From: Dermatophilaceae bacterium Soc4.6
GTDB lineage: Bacteria > Actinomycetota > Actinomycetes > Actinomycetales > Dermatophilaceae
Assembly (NCBI GenBank): GCA_039889245.1
Contig: JAZGVH010000002.1
Location: 1,550,001 to 1,614,000, forward strand
Reading direction: 5' to 3'
Length of the DNA: 64,000 nucleotides
Part shown: piece after piece, positions 51,858 through 60,451 of the stretch
Layout: every line of letters begins with the position of its first letter
Position numbering within the stretch: position 1 is the stretch's first letter
Made by a program: the position numbers and the translations under genes
The notes under the pieces: generated by a model
Databases searched by the model: none
What the model was told of the DNA's origin: nothing
The model's input: only the letters and a program-made list of their open reading frames with translations

Positions 51858-53342
51858 GTGCTGTCCGTGATCGTCTTCCTCCCCCTCGCCGTGGCCCTCG
51901 TGCTGGCGGTGGCCCCGGTGCCGGCCGCCCCCTCGCGCTGGGCGTGGCTCACGACCTCGGTCGTCGTGCTGGGTCTCGTCGCCGGCGTCTGGGTCGGTCG
52001 CGACCCCGGGGCGAGCGGGCTGACCGCCGAGGCGCAGGTGCCATGGATCCCCAGCGTCGGGTCGAGCTACCACGTGGGTGTCGACGGACTCTCCCTGCCA
52101 CTGCTCGCGCTCACCGCGGTCGTCTTCGTCGCCGCCGCTATCCACTCGATGCGCCAGGACGACCGCCCGCGCCCGCACGCGGCGCTGTTCCTCTTCCTCG
52201 AGAGCACCTGCCTGGGCCTGTTCGTTGCCCAGGACCTCATCCTCTTCTTCGTCTTCTTCGACCTGTCGATCGTGGGGATGTACTTCGCGATCTCCCGCTG
52301 GGGCCACGGTGACCGCGAGCGCTCGGCGCTGACGTTCTTCCTCTACACCTTCCTCGGGTCGCTGGCCCTGCTGGGCGGCTTCATCGGGCTCGCCGTCTAC
52401 GCGCAGCCGCACACCTTCGACATCCCCGGGCTGGTGGCGGCCGCTCCGCTGCAGGGGCACCCGGTCGCCGGGGGCTTCGTGCTCGGCGCGCTCCTGCTGG
52501 GGCTCGCGATCAAGACGCCGACCGTCCCCTTCCACACCTGGCTCCCACCGGCGCACACCGATGCGCCCACCGTGGGGTCGGTGGTGCTCGCCGGGGTGCT
52601 GCTCAAGATGGGCACCTACGGCTTCGTGCGGGTCGCCATGCCGATGCTGCCCGGGTCGTGGCGGGCGTGGTCGTGGGCGATCATCGCCGTCGGTGTCGTC
52701 TCGGTGCTCTACGGCGCGCTCGTCGCCCTCGCCCAGTCAGACCTCAAGCGGATGGTGGCCTACACCTCGGTCAACCACATGGGCTACGTCGTGCTCGGCG
52801 TCGGCGCCGCCGGCCTGTTCGCTCCCAGCGACGCGGCAGCGCGCGAGGCCGCGGTGAACGGAGCGGTCACCCAGATGGTCAGCCACGGCCTCATCACCGG
52901 CGCGCTCTTCCTCCTCGTCGGGGTGCTCCACGAGCGTCGGGGCACCTACGCCATGGACGCGTACGGTGGCCTCGCCGGCCCCGCCCCGCGCCTGGCCACG
53001 CTCTTCGCCCTCGCCGCGTTCGCCTCCCTCGGGCTTCCCGGCTTCAGCGGCTTCATCGCGGAGTTCCAGGTCTTCACCGGCAGCATCGCCCTCGCCCCCG
53101 CGACGGCCGTGGCCCTGCTCGGCATCATCGTGACCGCCGCACTCTTCCTGCGGGCGCTGCAGCGGGTCTTCACCGGCCCGACGACCGGCAAGGCGCAGGG
53201 CTTCACCGACCTGCACACCCACGAATGGCTGCCCGCCGGCCTGCTCGTGGCGCTGGCCGTCGTCATCGGGATCGCGCCGCGGGTGGTGCTCGACACGATC
53301 GCGCCCGCCGCGCGCTCCGTCGTCGAGCTGGTGAGCCGGTGA
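51858..53342 (+). CDS. nuoM: NuoM-like antiporter subunit
   Basis: A 494-residue, about 14-helix subunit. LAIKTPTVPFHTWLPPAHTDAPTVG and VLLKMGTYGFVR hold the two central lysines. The helix-5 acid is Asp in FFVFFDLSIVGMYF where NuoM usually has Glu. Further NuoM blocks are QSDLKRMVAYTSVNHMGYV and MVSHGLITGALFLLVG. It thus keeps the ion path. GTG 51858 starts 4 bases after the nuoL stop. It follows the order L-M-N. Confidence 0.9.
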   Translation: MLSVIVFLPLAVALVLAVAPVPAAPSRWAWLTTSVVVLGLVAGVWVGRDPGASGLTAEAQVPWIPSVGSSYHVGVDGLSLPLLALTAVVFVAAAIHSMRQDDRPRPHAALFLFLESTCLGLFVAQDLILFFVFFDLSIVGMYFAISRWGHGDRERSALTFFLYTFLGSLALLGGFIGLAVYAQPHTFDIPGLVAAAPLQGHPVAGGFVLGALLLGLAIKTPTVPFHTWLPPAHTDAPTVGSVVLAGVLLKMGTYGFVRVAMPMLPGSWRAWSWAIIAVGVVSVLYGALVALAQSDLKRMVAYTSVNHMGYVVLGVGAAGLFAPSDAAAREAAVNGAVTQMVSHGLITGALFLLVGVLHERRGTYAMDAYGGLAGPAPRLATLFALAAFASLGLPGFSGFIAEFQVFTGSIALAPATAVALLGIIVTAALFLRALQRVFTGPTTGKAQGFTDLHTHEWLPAGLLVALAVVIGIAPRVVLDTIAPAARSVVELVSR

Positions 53343-53352
53343 GGTTGCTGCC

Positions 53353-54789
53353 ATGGGGATGAACAAGAGCGTCGCGGCCCTGCTGCCCGAGCTGTGGCTG
53401 TTGGTCGGATCACTCGTCGTGCTGGTCTCGGGGTCGTTCCTGCCCCGCCGCCGGCTGGGCTGGGTGCGAGCACTGACGGCCGCCGCGCTGATCGGCAGTG
53501 GCGTGAGTGCGGCGCTCGCCCTCGCCGGACCCGACCAGCTGGTCTACGACGGGACCTTCGCCGTCGACCCGGCCACCGGTGCGGTCCGCCTGATCGCCGT
53601 CGTCGCCACCCTGCTCGTCATTGCCCTCGCCGGCGACGAGCTGCGCGACCACCTGCGCCAGGCCGAGATCTGCGCACTGCTCCTGCTCGCCACCCTCGGG
53701 ACAGTCCTCCTCGCCGGGGCCCACGACCTGCTCATCGTCGTCACCGGCTTCCTCCTGGCCAGCGTCCCGCTCTACGCACTCGTCGGCCTGACCCGCACCG
53801 CGGCCGCCGCCGAGGCCGCACTCAAGACCTACTTCTTCGGGTCGCTCTTCGGGATCCTGCTCATGGCCGGGGTGATCGTGCTCTACGGACTCGGCGGCGA
53901 GACGTCGTACAGCGTGCTCACCTCGTCGCTCACGACCGCACCCCAGGGGCCGCTGACCGTGGCCACCGTCGCGGTGGTCGGGGGCCTGATGTTCAAAGCA
54001 GGTGCCGTACCCGGCCACTTCTGGGTGCCCGACGCAGCGCAGGGGTCGTCGTCGTTCGCCGCGTCGTTCCTCACCACCGTCCCCAAGCTCGGCGCCCTCG
54101 TCGCGGTCTACCGGCTCGTCGTCATGCTGCCGCCCGAATCCCGCGCGCCCCTGCTCGTCGGAATCCTCGCCGTGGCCAGCATGACCCTGGGCAACCTCGC
54201 CGCTTTCTATCAGGACGACCCCCGACGACTGCTCGGGTGGTCGACCGTCAGCCAGGTCGGCTACCTGCTCGTGCCGGTTGCCGTCGCTGGGCGAACCCCC
54301 TTGGCGCTCGGTTCCCTGGTGGTCTATCTCGCGGGCTACGCCCTGACCAACCTGACTGCCTTCGCCGTCGTCGCCGCGCTACCGCAGCGCCGCACCCTCG
54401 AGTCGTACGCCGGTCTCGCGTCCGCGCGTCCGTGGCTCGCCGGCGCCCTCGTCGTCAGCCTCCTCGGCCTGGTCGGCACACCGCCCACTGCCGTGTTCGC
54501 CGGCAAGCTCGCCATCGCCACCGCCGCCTGGGACGGTGGCGCGCCCTGGCTCACCGTCGCTGTGCTCGCCAACTCACTCCTCAGCCTCTTCTACTATCTT
54601 CGCTGGGTCGCCCCCCTGATGCGCGCTGCGGCCCCGTCCGACCCCGAGGTCACGAGAACCCCCAGGCCTACCGCCGCAGCTGCCGCCTCTGGGTTGCGGG
54701 TGGCGACCGCGGGCGCTGCCGGCACCCTCGTCCTCGGCGTGCTGTCGGGCGCCTCCTGGCTCCTGTTCAGTGGCGCTGTGCTGCGCTGA
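53353..54789 (+). CDS. nuoN: NuoN-like antiporter subunit
   Basis: A 478-residue, about 14-helix subunit. EAALKTYFFGSLFGI, FKAGAVPGHFWVPDAAQGSS and TTVPKLGALVAVYRLV hold the typical lysines; GWSTVSQVGYLLVPVA is the later block. It is the last gene of the operon and is followed 8 bases later by a terminator hairpin. GAGG stands eight bases before the ATG. Confidence 0.88.
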   Translation: MGMNKSVAALLPELWLLVGSLVVLVSGSFLPRRRLGWVRALTAAALIGSGVSAALALAGPDQLVYDGTFAVDPATGAVRLIAVVATLLVIALAGDELRDHLRQAEICALLLLATLGTVLLAGAHDLLIVVTGFLLASVPLYALVGLTRTAAAAEAALKTYFFGSLFGILLMAGVIVLYGLGGETSYSVLTSSLTTAPQGPLTVATVAVVGGLMFKAGAVPGHFWVPDAAQGSSSFAASFLTTVPKLGALVAVYRLVVMLPPESRAPLLVGILAVASMTLGNLAAFYQDDPRRLLGWSTVSQVGYLLVPVAVAGRTPLALGSLVVYLAGYALTNLTAFAVVAALPQRRTLESYAGLASARPWLAGALVVSLLGLVGTPPTAVFAGKLAIATAAWDGGAPWLTVAVLANSLLSLFYYLRWVAPLMRAAAPSDPEVTRTPRPTAAAAASGLRVATAGAAGTLVLGVLSGASWLLFSGAVLR

Positions 54790-54796
54790 CCGCCAC

Positions 54797-54826
54797 GCCA
54801 CTGCCTCTGAGCACAGCGGCAGTGGC
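54797..54826. terminator. Terminator hairpin at the end of the cop-nuo operon
   Basis: GCCACTGCC (54797-54805) pairs perfectly with GGCAGTGGC (54818-54826), loop 12 bases. It begins 8 bases after the nuoN stop and lies 26 bases before the end of the opposing transporter gene, so it can serve both directions. Confidence 0.65.
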
Positions 54827-54851
54827 CGGCGCTGCACGTGTCGGAGCAGCG

Positions 54852-56033
54852 TCAGGTTGCCCGGGCCGCGGTGGGACGCGTCGTGATCACCGCGCGGACG
54901 GTTGCCCCGGCGCAGAGCAGCCAGGTACCGCACAGGACGGCGATGGCGGCGTCGCCCAGACCGCTGATGACCGGGTTGGCGGTGGAGGCCCCGAGTAGGC
55001 GTGTGCCCAGGGCCAGGGTCCCGATGGGGAAGGTGAGGGCCCACCAGCCGGGGACGAACGCGATCCGGGCGCGAGCCCCCCGCACGCTCATGCGGACGGC
55101 GTACCCGATGACGGGGACGCTCGCCGCGAGCATCACGTAGCCGTAGGCGTCGGCGAGCTGACGGGCCGCCGCCGCCGCCGCCGGGGTGAGCAGGGGAGCG
55201 CTCTGGGCGACCATGACCTGCGCCGCGGCCATGGACTGGCCCACCACGCCGAGGGGGATCCACGAGGAGAAGGACGCCGGCACCGGCAGGGCCAGCGTGC
55301 GCCAGTGGTGGTGGTAGGCGATCGCGAAGACCAGCCCCCCGAGGAACAGCGAGAGGAAGAAGCAGGCCACGACGCCCACGAGCAGGACCAGCCGGGCTCC
55401 CGACGTGGCGAGGTGAGGCACCAGAGCCGCTCCCGTGGTCGCCGAGACCATGGGTGGGACGATGGGCAGCCCCCACGCCGGAACGGGGTGACCCACATCG
55501 CGCTTGACCAGCACGGCAGCGAAGCCGAAGGCGGTCACGACCCCCAGTGCGGTCCCGAGGGCCCAGCACCCCGCGTCGATGACCACCACCCATCCCGCGG
55601 GGTCCCCCGACGACGTGCGGGCACCCAGCTGGGGCACCACGGTCAGGACGGCGGCCCCCACGGCCAGCACACCCATCGAGACCGTGCCCCAGGTGGGGAC
55701 CACCGCCGAGTCGCGGATCGTGGCGGTGAAGACGTCACAGTCCTGGATCACCCGCGCGGCGAATCCTGCGGTCAGGCCGAGCAGGAGCAGGCACCCCACC
55801 CCCAGCAGGAGAGTCGCCGGCACCAGCAGCACCGGCACCTGGGCGCTCTCGCGGCCCAGCAGCGTCGCCAGGATCCCTGTGCCCATGACGGACGAGAACC
55901 AGACCGGGCCCGCCGGAGCGAGAGCCGCGACCGCAGGACGAGCAGCGCGGTCGGCCCGGTAGGCCCGGTAGGCCCGGCAGGCCCGGTACGGCCCGGGCCC
56001 GGTTGTGGCGGGAGCGAAAGATGAGATCGTCAT
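54852..56033 (-). CDS. TDT-family (TehA/SLAC1-like) transporter
   Basis: A 393-residue membrane protein with about ten helices. Near the N-terminus AGPVWFSSVMGTGILATLLG and later GLVFAIAYHHHW and SFSSWIPLGVVGQSM match the tellurite-resistance/dicarboxylate (TDT) family, which includes TehA, sulfite pumps and malate permeases. The exact anion cannot be named; sulfite export is common in the actinobacterial/fungal branch. A 9 bp repeat adds RAYRAYRAD-like units at about residues 17-30. It is divergent from the LysR gene, which probably regulated it. Confidence 0.8.
   Translation of the reverse strand: MTISSFAPATTGPGPYRACRAYRAYRADRAARPAVAALAPAGPVWFSSVMGTGILATLLGRESAQVPVLLVPATLLLGVGCLLLLGLTAGFAARVIQDCDVFTATIRDSAVVPTWGTVSMGVLAVGAAVLTVVPQLGARTSSGDPAGWVVVIDAGCWALGTALGVVTAFGFAAVLVKRDVGHPVPAWGLPIVPPMVSATTGAALVPHLATSGARLVLLVGVVACFFLSLFLGGLVFAIAYHHHWRTLALPVPASFSSWIPLGVVGQSMAAAQVMVAQSAPLLTPAAAAAARQLADAYGYVMLAASVPVIGYAVRMSVRGARARIAFVPGWWALTFPIGTLALGTRLLGASTANPVISGLGDAAIAVLCGTWLLCAGATVRAVITTRPTAARAT
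55954..55989. repeat. In-frame 9 bp minisatellite (four copies)
   Basis: Four copies of GCCCGGTAG, the last two each with one base change, sit in the N-tail of the TDT transporter gene and encode a YRA-type tripeptide on the minus strand. Confidence 0.8.
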
Positions 56034-56112
56034 GCCTTCAGCATCAGCGGCAGATCGCCCTCGCGGTACCCCACTCACCACTGTGGGGTCACAAACTGCG
56101 GTTGTGGCGAGG

Positions 56113-56118
56113 TAGTCT
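56113..56118 (+). promoter_or_regulatory. Candidate -10 box of a leaderless transcript (LysR)
   Basis: TAGTCT ends six bases before the GTG start at 56125 and no ribosome site exists. This matches the other leaderless candidates in the window. Confidence 0.4.
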
Positions 56119-56124
56119 CGCGTC

Positions 56125-57029
56125 GTGTCGCACCTGACCCATGTCCCGTCCCTCGAGCAGCTGACGGCCGTGGTCGCTGCGGCCGGCACCGGCAGCATGG
56201 GCGCGGCGGCCCGACAGCTGGGAGTGAGCCAGCAGGCCATCAGCGCTCGGATCCCGCGGCTGAGGCGCTCTTCGGGTTCGCGGTCCTGCAGCGCTCGACC
56301 ACCGGGGTCACCCCGACCGGGCAGGGGCAGCTGGTCCTGGCCTGGGCCCACACCGTCCTCGACGCGGCTCGCGAGCTCGAGGAAGGGGTCCTGGTCCTGC
56401 GCGCACCGGGTCGCACGGTCAGCGTGGCAGCCAGCAACACCATCTCCGAAGCACTGTTGCCGGTGTGGGCCAGCCGGCTGCGGCGAACCCACCCCGACAC
56501 CAGCCTCAACGTGTTCCCCGGCAACTCCCAGGACGTCATCGACGCCGTCACCGCAGGCCGGGTCGACATCGGTTTCGTGGAGACGTCGTCGATCCCCCGA
56601 GGTCTCGGGTCCCAGGTCGTAGGACACGACGAGCTCGTCGTCGTCGTGCCACCCGACCACCCCTGGACACGACGCCGGGGCGGCATCGACCGGCAAGAGG
56701 TGTCCGCGACCCCTCTCATCCTGCGTGAGGCCGGATCCGGCACTCGGGACCACGTCGACCAGGCCATACCTGGTCACGTTCCCGCGGCGCACACCTTCCC
56801 CTCCACCGCAGCCGTACGCGACGCGGTTCGCACCACGGGCATCCCCACCATCCTGTCGTCCCTCGCCATCGAGGGAGACCTGGCCACAGGGCGACTGTCC
56901 ACGATCACCGTTCGCGACCTCAGCATGCCCCGCACCCTGCACGCGATCTGGCACCCGCGTCAGCGACCCCGCGGCCCCGCTGCCAACCTCCTGCGCATCG
57001 CGAGCGAAGCTCTGACGGCCAAGGGGTGA
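56125..57029 (+). pseudogene. LysR-family regulator with a single-base frameshift
   Basis: The first frame encodes the LysR helix-turn-helix: SLEQLTAVVAAAGTGSMGAA and ARQLGVSQQAISARIPRL. At about 56264 (GGCTGAGGCG) one G is missing compared with the expected CTG-GAG-GCG. The next frame then reads ALFGFAVLQRSTTGVTPTGQ and the complete substrate-binding domain, to LRIASEALTAKG at 57029. One inserted base would give a 302-residue LysR protein. As the sequence stands, the binding domain could be made only from an internal start such as GTG 56424. It is divergent from the TDT transporter. Confidence 0.75.
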
Positions 57030-57211
57030 TTCCCGACTCCCGCCCCGACCAGCCGGCAGCCGCTGCCCCCGTTCCGGTCGAGGATCGCCGCAGCAGGGCC
57101 CGGGGGCCGGGGGAATGACCAGGCAACGACGCAGCAGATGACGGAAGCCCTTTCGGGTCCGCGGCTTGAAAGGCCGGTACGCCACCCACTCGGGAGCGGC
57201 CGCCTCGAGCG

Positions 57212-57930
57212 TCACCGCAGTGGAGTCCGGCGTTCCGGACGCAGGCGGCGCCACATGCCCGGGTGTGAGGTCGGGCCCGCCGACGTCGCCCCCCGGCCCG
57301 GGTCAGTGGGGTGCCGGAACCGGGCCCGCCCGGCCGAGAGCGTGACCAGCCGTGCGTCCGCGGCGGCCTGCAGGTCGATCTCGGTGCCGATCGGCAACGC
57401 CCGTGCGACCAGGCTGAGGTCGCCGTCGGTCACCGCGGCCAGCAGGAGCACCACGTCCGGCACCGGGACGGGGCCTCGGGCGACAGTCGTCGTAGCAACT
57501 CGACGTCGTCGGTCGGCTCAATCAGCGCCAGCGGGTTCCCCCCGCAGGAGTGGTGCAGCCAGGCCGCCAGCGCTCCGGCCCCCGGGCCACCCTCACGGCG
57601 GGCCAGCAGCTCCTGCGAGGCCTCGGGTGACAGCCCGCCACCTCGGTCCGAGGCAGCCCGGTCCCGGCGAACGGGTCGGGCGCGACCCTTCGGCCCGCCA
57701 TCAGCAGGGCGATCCGGTCGGCGACCAGCCGGCGGCCGACGAAGGTGACGCCGGCAGGTGGTCCAGCACCGGGTTCAGCAGCTGGTGCAACCCGGCGAAG
57801 GCGACCGTGGACTCGGCCTCGGTGCCGACCGCCAGCAGCAGACGCATGCCGTCTGCCCCACGCATGGCGTGGTCCATCAGCGAGCTCTTGCCGATGCCTG
57901 CCTCACCGATGAGCACCAGCGCTGCGCTGT
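57212..57930 (-). pseudogene. Decayed LuxR/MalT-type AAA regulator
   Basis: Pieces in different frames follow the order of large LuxR-family regulators. SAALVLIGEAGIGKSSLMDHA (Walker A) and LLAVGTEAESTVAFAGLHQL-LNPVLDHLPA come first. FVGRRLVADRIALLMAGR follows after an internal deletion. Then come LSPEASQELLARREGG, CGGNPLALIE and VPDVVLLLAAVTDGDLSLVA-RALP. At least three frame breaks and loss of Walker B and of the C-terminal DNA-binding domain show it is dead. Its N-terminal edge abuts a methyltransferase piece on the other strand at about 57935. Confidence 0.7.
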
Positions 57931-57934
57931 GCCC

Positions 57935-58018
57935 CAGGCGCGCCTGGAGGCCGGGATCACGGTGGCCGACATCGGCTGCGGCCACGGCGCGTTCACGATC
58001 CTGATGGCGCCGGCCTGA
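57935..58018 (+). pseudogene. Methyltransferase fragment
   Basis: QARLEAGITVADIGCGHGAF then TILMAPA-stop. The sequence is the motif I region of a SAM-dependent methyltransferase of the winged-helix type (LEAGI-x-VADVGCGHG-x-STILMA). Nothing of the rest is present on either side; upstream lies the LuxR-type remnant in the other orientation. The 178 bases from 58019 to 58196 hold no gene, only the leader of the secreted protein with AGGAG. Confidence 0.55.
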
Positions 58019-58196
58019 GGTCCGCATACGGGGTGCCACCAGGTCGATGGTCAGGCGGTGGGGCCGGGTACTACGACGATGGTCCAATGGCCGACGGAGC
58101 CCCAGGCTACGTAGGTTGAAGGGGTAGGGCGGACGCGCCTCGGACAGCGGTTCAGTCCCGATCAGCGACTTTCCACCCCCGTCACCAGGAGTTCAG

Positions 58197-58868
58197 ATGC
58201 CCACTTCGAATCGTCGTCCCGCGCTCGCCATCACCGTGGCCATGTCCTGCTGGCTGGTCGCCCAGACCGTTCTCGCCAACCCTGCGGCGGCCGTCTCCGC
58301 TAGCAGGAGCGCCCTCGTCGGCGGGGAGCTGCGCCTGGAGGGTCACAGTTTCCCGGGGGTGTACGTCATCGCCCGCTCGACCACCAGCTCGGCCGGCGCC
58401 CGTGCCGACCAGAGCGGTTCCTACCGCATCACCGCGTCGGGCTTCACGGCCCCGGACTGCACGGTCACCATTTCCGACGGTGACCGAACGGCAACCGCGA
58501 CGGCGACCCTGTCTGGTTGTACCCCATCGGCGGTAGCCGTACCGCCCAACCCGGCTGCCCCGACCGGCTCGTGCCTGATCACCCCCAAACCGGCCACCAC
58601 CATCCCTGCCGGCAGTTCGGCAGCCGTCTTCTTCGAGACCACCGGGTGTGACACCACGACCGGCAGCGGGGCCACCCCCACCCCGGTCCAGTGGAAAGTG
58701 GTAGCGGGCAGCATCCCCACCGGCATGACGGGCCCCTTCACCCAGGGCACGAGCGCCAGCGACATCATTGGGACGCCCAGCAGAGCGGGGACCTACCGCT
58801 TCACCCTGGAGGTGATCGACCAGGTCAAGGCCACCGACCAAGAGAACTTCACCGTCACGGTGGGCTAA
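58197..58868 (+). CDS. Exported Ig-like domain protein
   Basis: A 223-residue exported protein. The signal peptide (ALAITVAMSCWLVAQTVLAN-PAAA) ends near residue 33. A beta-rich region follows with SFPGVYVIARSTTSS, AGARADQSGSYRITASG and two cysteine pairs (DCTVT, SGCTP, SCLIT, TGCDT). The end GTPSRAGTYRFTLEVIDQ and ENFTVTVG is the pattern of putative Ig (He_PIG-like) domains. Function unknown; surface binding or structure. AGGAG is six bases before the ATG. Its lower G+C-rich codon bias differs a little from its neighbours, fitting a transferred island. Confidence 0.65.
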   Translation: MPTSNRRPALAITVAMSCWLVAQTVLANPAAAVSASRSALVGGELRLEGHSFPGVYVIARSTTSSAGARADQSGSYRITASGFTAPDCTVTISDGDRTATATATLSGCTPSAVAVPPNPAAPTGSCLITPKPATTIPAGSSAAVFFETTGCDTTTGSGATPTPVQWKVVAGSIPTGMTGPFTQGTSASDIIGTPSRAGTYRFTLEVIDQVKATDQENFTVTVG

Positions 58869-58928
58869 GTGAGGTTTCGATGTCGCTGACACGAGCAATT
58901 GTCAAGACCTGTGGATGGGTGTGTGTGG

Positions 58929-59072
58929 TCAGGCGACCTGCTGATCGGGGGCTGACTCGTGGGGTCGTTCCCTGCGTGTCAGGGTGAGTTGAGCCCATAC
59001 GCTCACAGCAAGTCCACCCCGCAGGGTGAGACCCAGGACCAACGACCCGATGAGCAGGTCTCTTCTGTCCAT
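58929..59072 (-). CDS. Possible 47-residue membrane protein
   Basis: MDRRDLLIGSLVLGLTLRGG then LAVSVWAQLTLTRRE and a charged tail. One membrane helix (about 5-27) is predicted by eye. The ribosome site is weak. It occupies part of the 437-base gap between the Ig-like and patatin-like genes, which otherwise contains only repeat copy A. Confidence 0.3.
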   Translation of the reverse strand: MDRRDLLIGSLVLGLTLRGGLAVSVWAQLTLTRRERPHESAPDQQVA

Positions 59073-59190
59073 CTCTCGCTGTTCATCGTGTCCGGTCGGC
59101 CCGCCGAGGGAAGCAGCGGTCGCCCGACACACCGACATAACGCGACTCGTCCGTCCGGAGAAAGCCAGGTGGAAGAGATGCGTCCTACCG

Positions 59191-59219
59191 CCGCGTAGCG
59201 GCCGTCCCACTTCGCCGCG
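59191..59219. repeat. Dispersed 30 bp element, copy A
   Basis: CCGCGTAGCGGCCGTCCCAC and then TTCGCCGCG. It shares the core GCGG-NN-G-N-CCCAC-NN-CGCCGCG with copies B (60311) and C (61994). It lies 87 bases past the end of the patatin-like gene. Confidence 0.65.
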
Positions 59220-59305
59220 CGTGGATCGTATGCCTGATCGAGGGCGAAGTCGTGCCAGACGTTGGATGACGTGCCGGTGAGCCGCGACTGGGGCCGGATG
59301 AGGGA

Positions 59306-60160
59306 TCAGAGCCGTGGCATGACATCGTGCGGATGCACCGCTTGCAGGAGCATCGTCGCCGGGTCCACCGGAGCCACGCGCAGCCAGTCTGCAGCAAGAG
59401 CGTACGAGCGGGTGATCAGCTCGTCCGCCTGACTGAAGTCTGTTGGCGAGACCCCCACCGGACACAGCGGTGGGATCACCCGCAGGTCAATCACTCCTAC
59501 ATAGCGTACGAGGTCAAGCAGCAAGCGCTGCTGAACGATCAACGTGGTCGCGTGCAAAGCCATCCCGAGCGCGGAGCGGGGCGGCTCCCGCAAGGCGCAC
59601 GAGTAGCCGGTCGCGAAGACCCAGACCGTGTCGGCGCCCAGCTCGACCGCATGCGAGATCGGCGAGTTGTTCACCACGCCGCCATCCATGTAGGCCCGAC
59701 CGTCGAGCGAAACCGGGGGCAGGACACCCGGGATGGCGGCACTGGCGATGATCGAGTCCAGGGCCTGCCCGCACGAGAGCAGCTTCCCTACTCCCGTAAG
59801 GACATCAGTGACCACGACGTGCAACTGGATCGGGAAGTCCTCGAGGCGGTCGAACGCCAGGTTCTGGTGCAGGATACGCCGAAGGCCCGTGTTGCCGACC
59901 AGGTGATCGGTGCGCCCGGAGAGTCCGAGCAGTCCGCGCAGTGGATTCATGGGAAACACCGAACCGCGCCGTAGCGATCGCCACACCGCTCCCAGGTCTT
60001 CGAGCGGGGCGCCGGCAGCCACCCAGGCCCCGTTGAGCGCGCCGACCGAGGTGCCCACCACTAGATCCGGCACAACTCCCGCGTCAGCCACCGCAGCAAG
60101 CATGCCGACCTGAGCCGCCCCCAAGTTCGCGCCACCAGACAGTACGAAAGCTGTGGTCAT
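59306..60160 (-). CDS. Patatin-like phospholipase
   Basis: A 284-residue lipid acyl hydrolase. The oxyanion block TAFVLSGGANLGAAQVGML is followed by the nucleophile Ser38 in VVGTSVGALNGAW. The catalytic Asp159 is in AYMDGGVVNNSP. It has no signal peptide. Such enzymes cleave phospholipids or triacylglycerol, some being toxins or lipid-droplet enzymes. ATG 60160 is right at the conserved start. Its gene is flanked by copies A and B of the dispersed element. Confidence 0.88.
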   Translation of the reverse strand: MTTAFVLSGGANLGAAQVGMLAAVADAGVVPDLVVGTSVGALNGAWVAAGAPLEDLGAVWRSLRRGSVFPMNPLRGLLGLSGRTDHLVGNTGLRRILHQNLAFDRLEDFPIQLHVVVTDVLTGVGKLLSCGQALDSIIASAAIPGVLPPVSLDGRAYMDGGVVNNSPISHAVELGADTVWVFATGYSCALREPPRSALGMALHATTLIVQQRLLLDLVRYVGVIDLRVIPPLCPVGVSPTDFSQADELITRSYALAADWLRVAPVDPATMLLQAVHPHDVMPRL

Positions 60161-60310
60161 GCCACCACCATGCCGGGACCCGTCCCCGAGCGGCCGTGAT
60201 CGGTGGATTCTTCACGGACCCGTAAGGTCTCGAACGCCCCGGGGCTGCGGGCCTGGTGAACGGGCAACGACCTGGCTCGAATCGGCCAGTCGAGAAGGTG
60301 TGTCATTTCG

Positions 60311-60350
60311 CCGCGAGAGCGGCCGCCCCACACCGCCGCGAGGCGGCCGC
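60311..60350. repeat. Dispersed 30 bp element, copy B, with hairpin
   Basis: The 30-base unit (60311-60340) has the core shared with copies A and C. It extends into a perfect 9 bp inverted repeat, GCGGCCGCC (60319-60327) and GGCGGCCGC (60342-60350). The whole 290-base gap around it (60161-60451) holds no gene. Confidence 0.65.
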
Positions 60351-60451
60351 CCCGTCCACCCTGGGGGCGGGACCGGCTCGAGCAGACGTGGTTCCTGGGT
60401 GCCGCCTTGACGATCCGTCCCCATGGCGGGCCCCGGCCTACCTTCCTGGCA

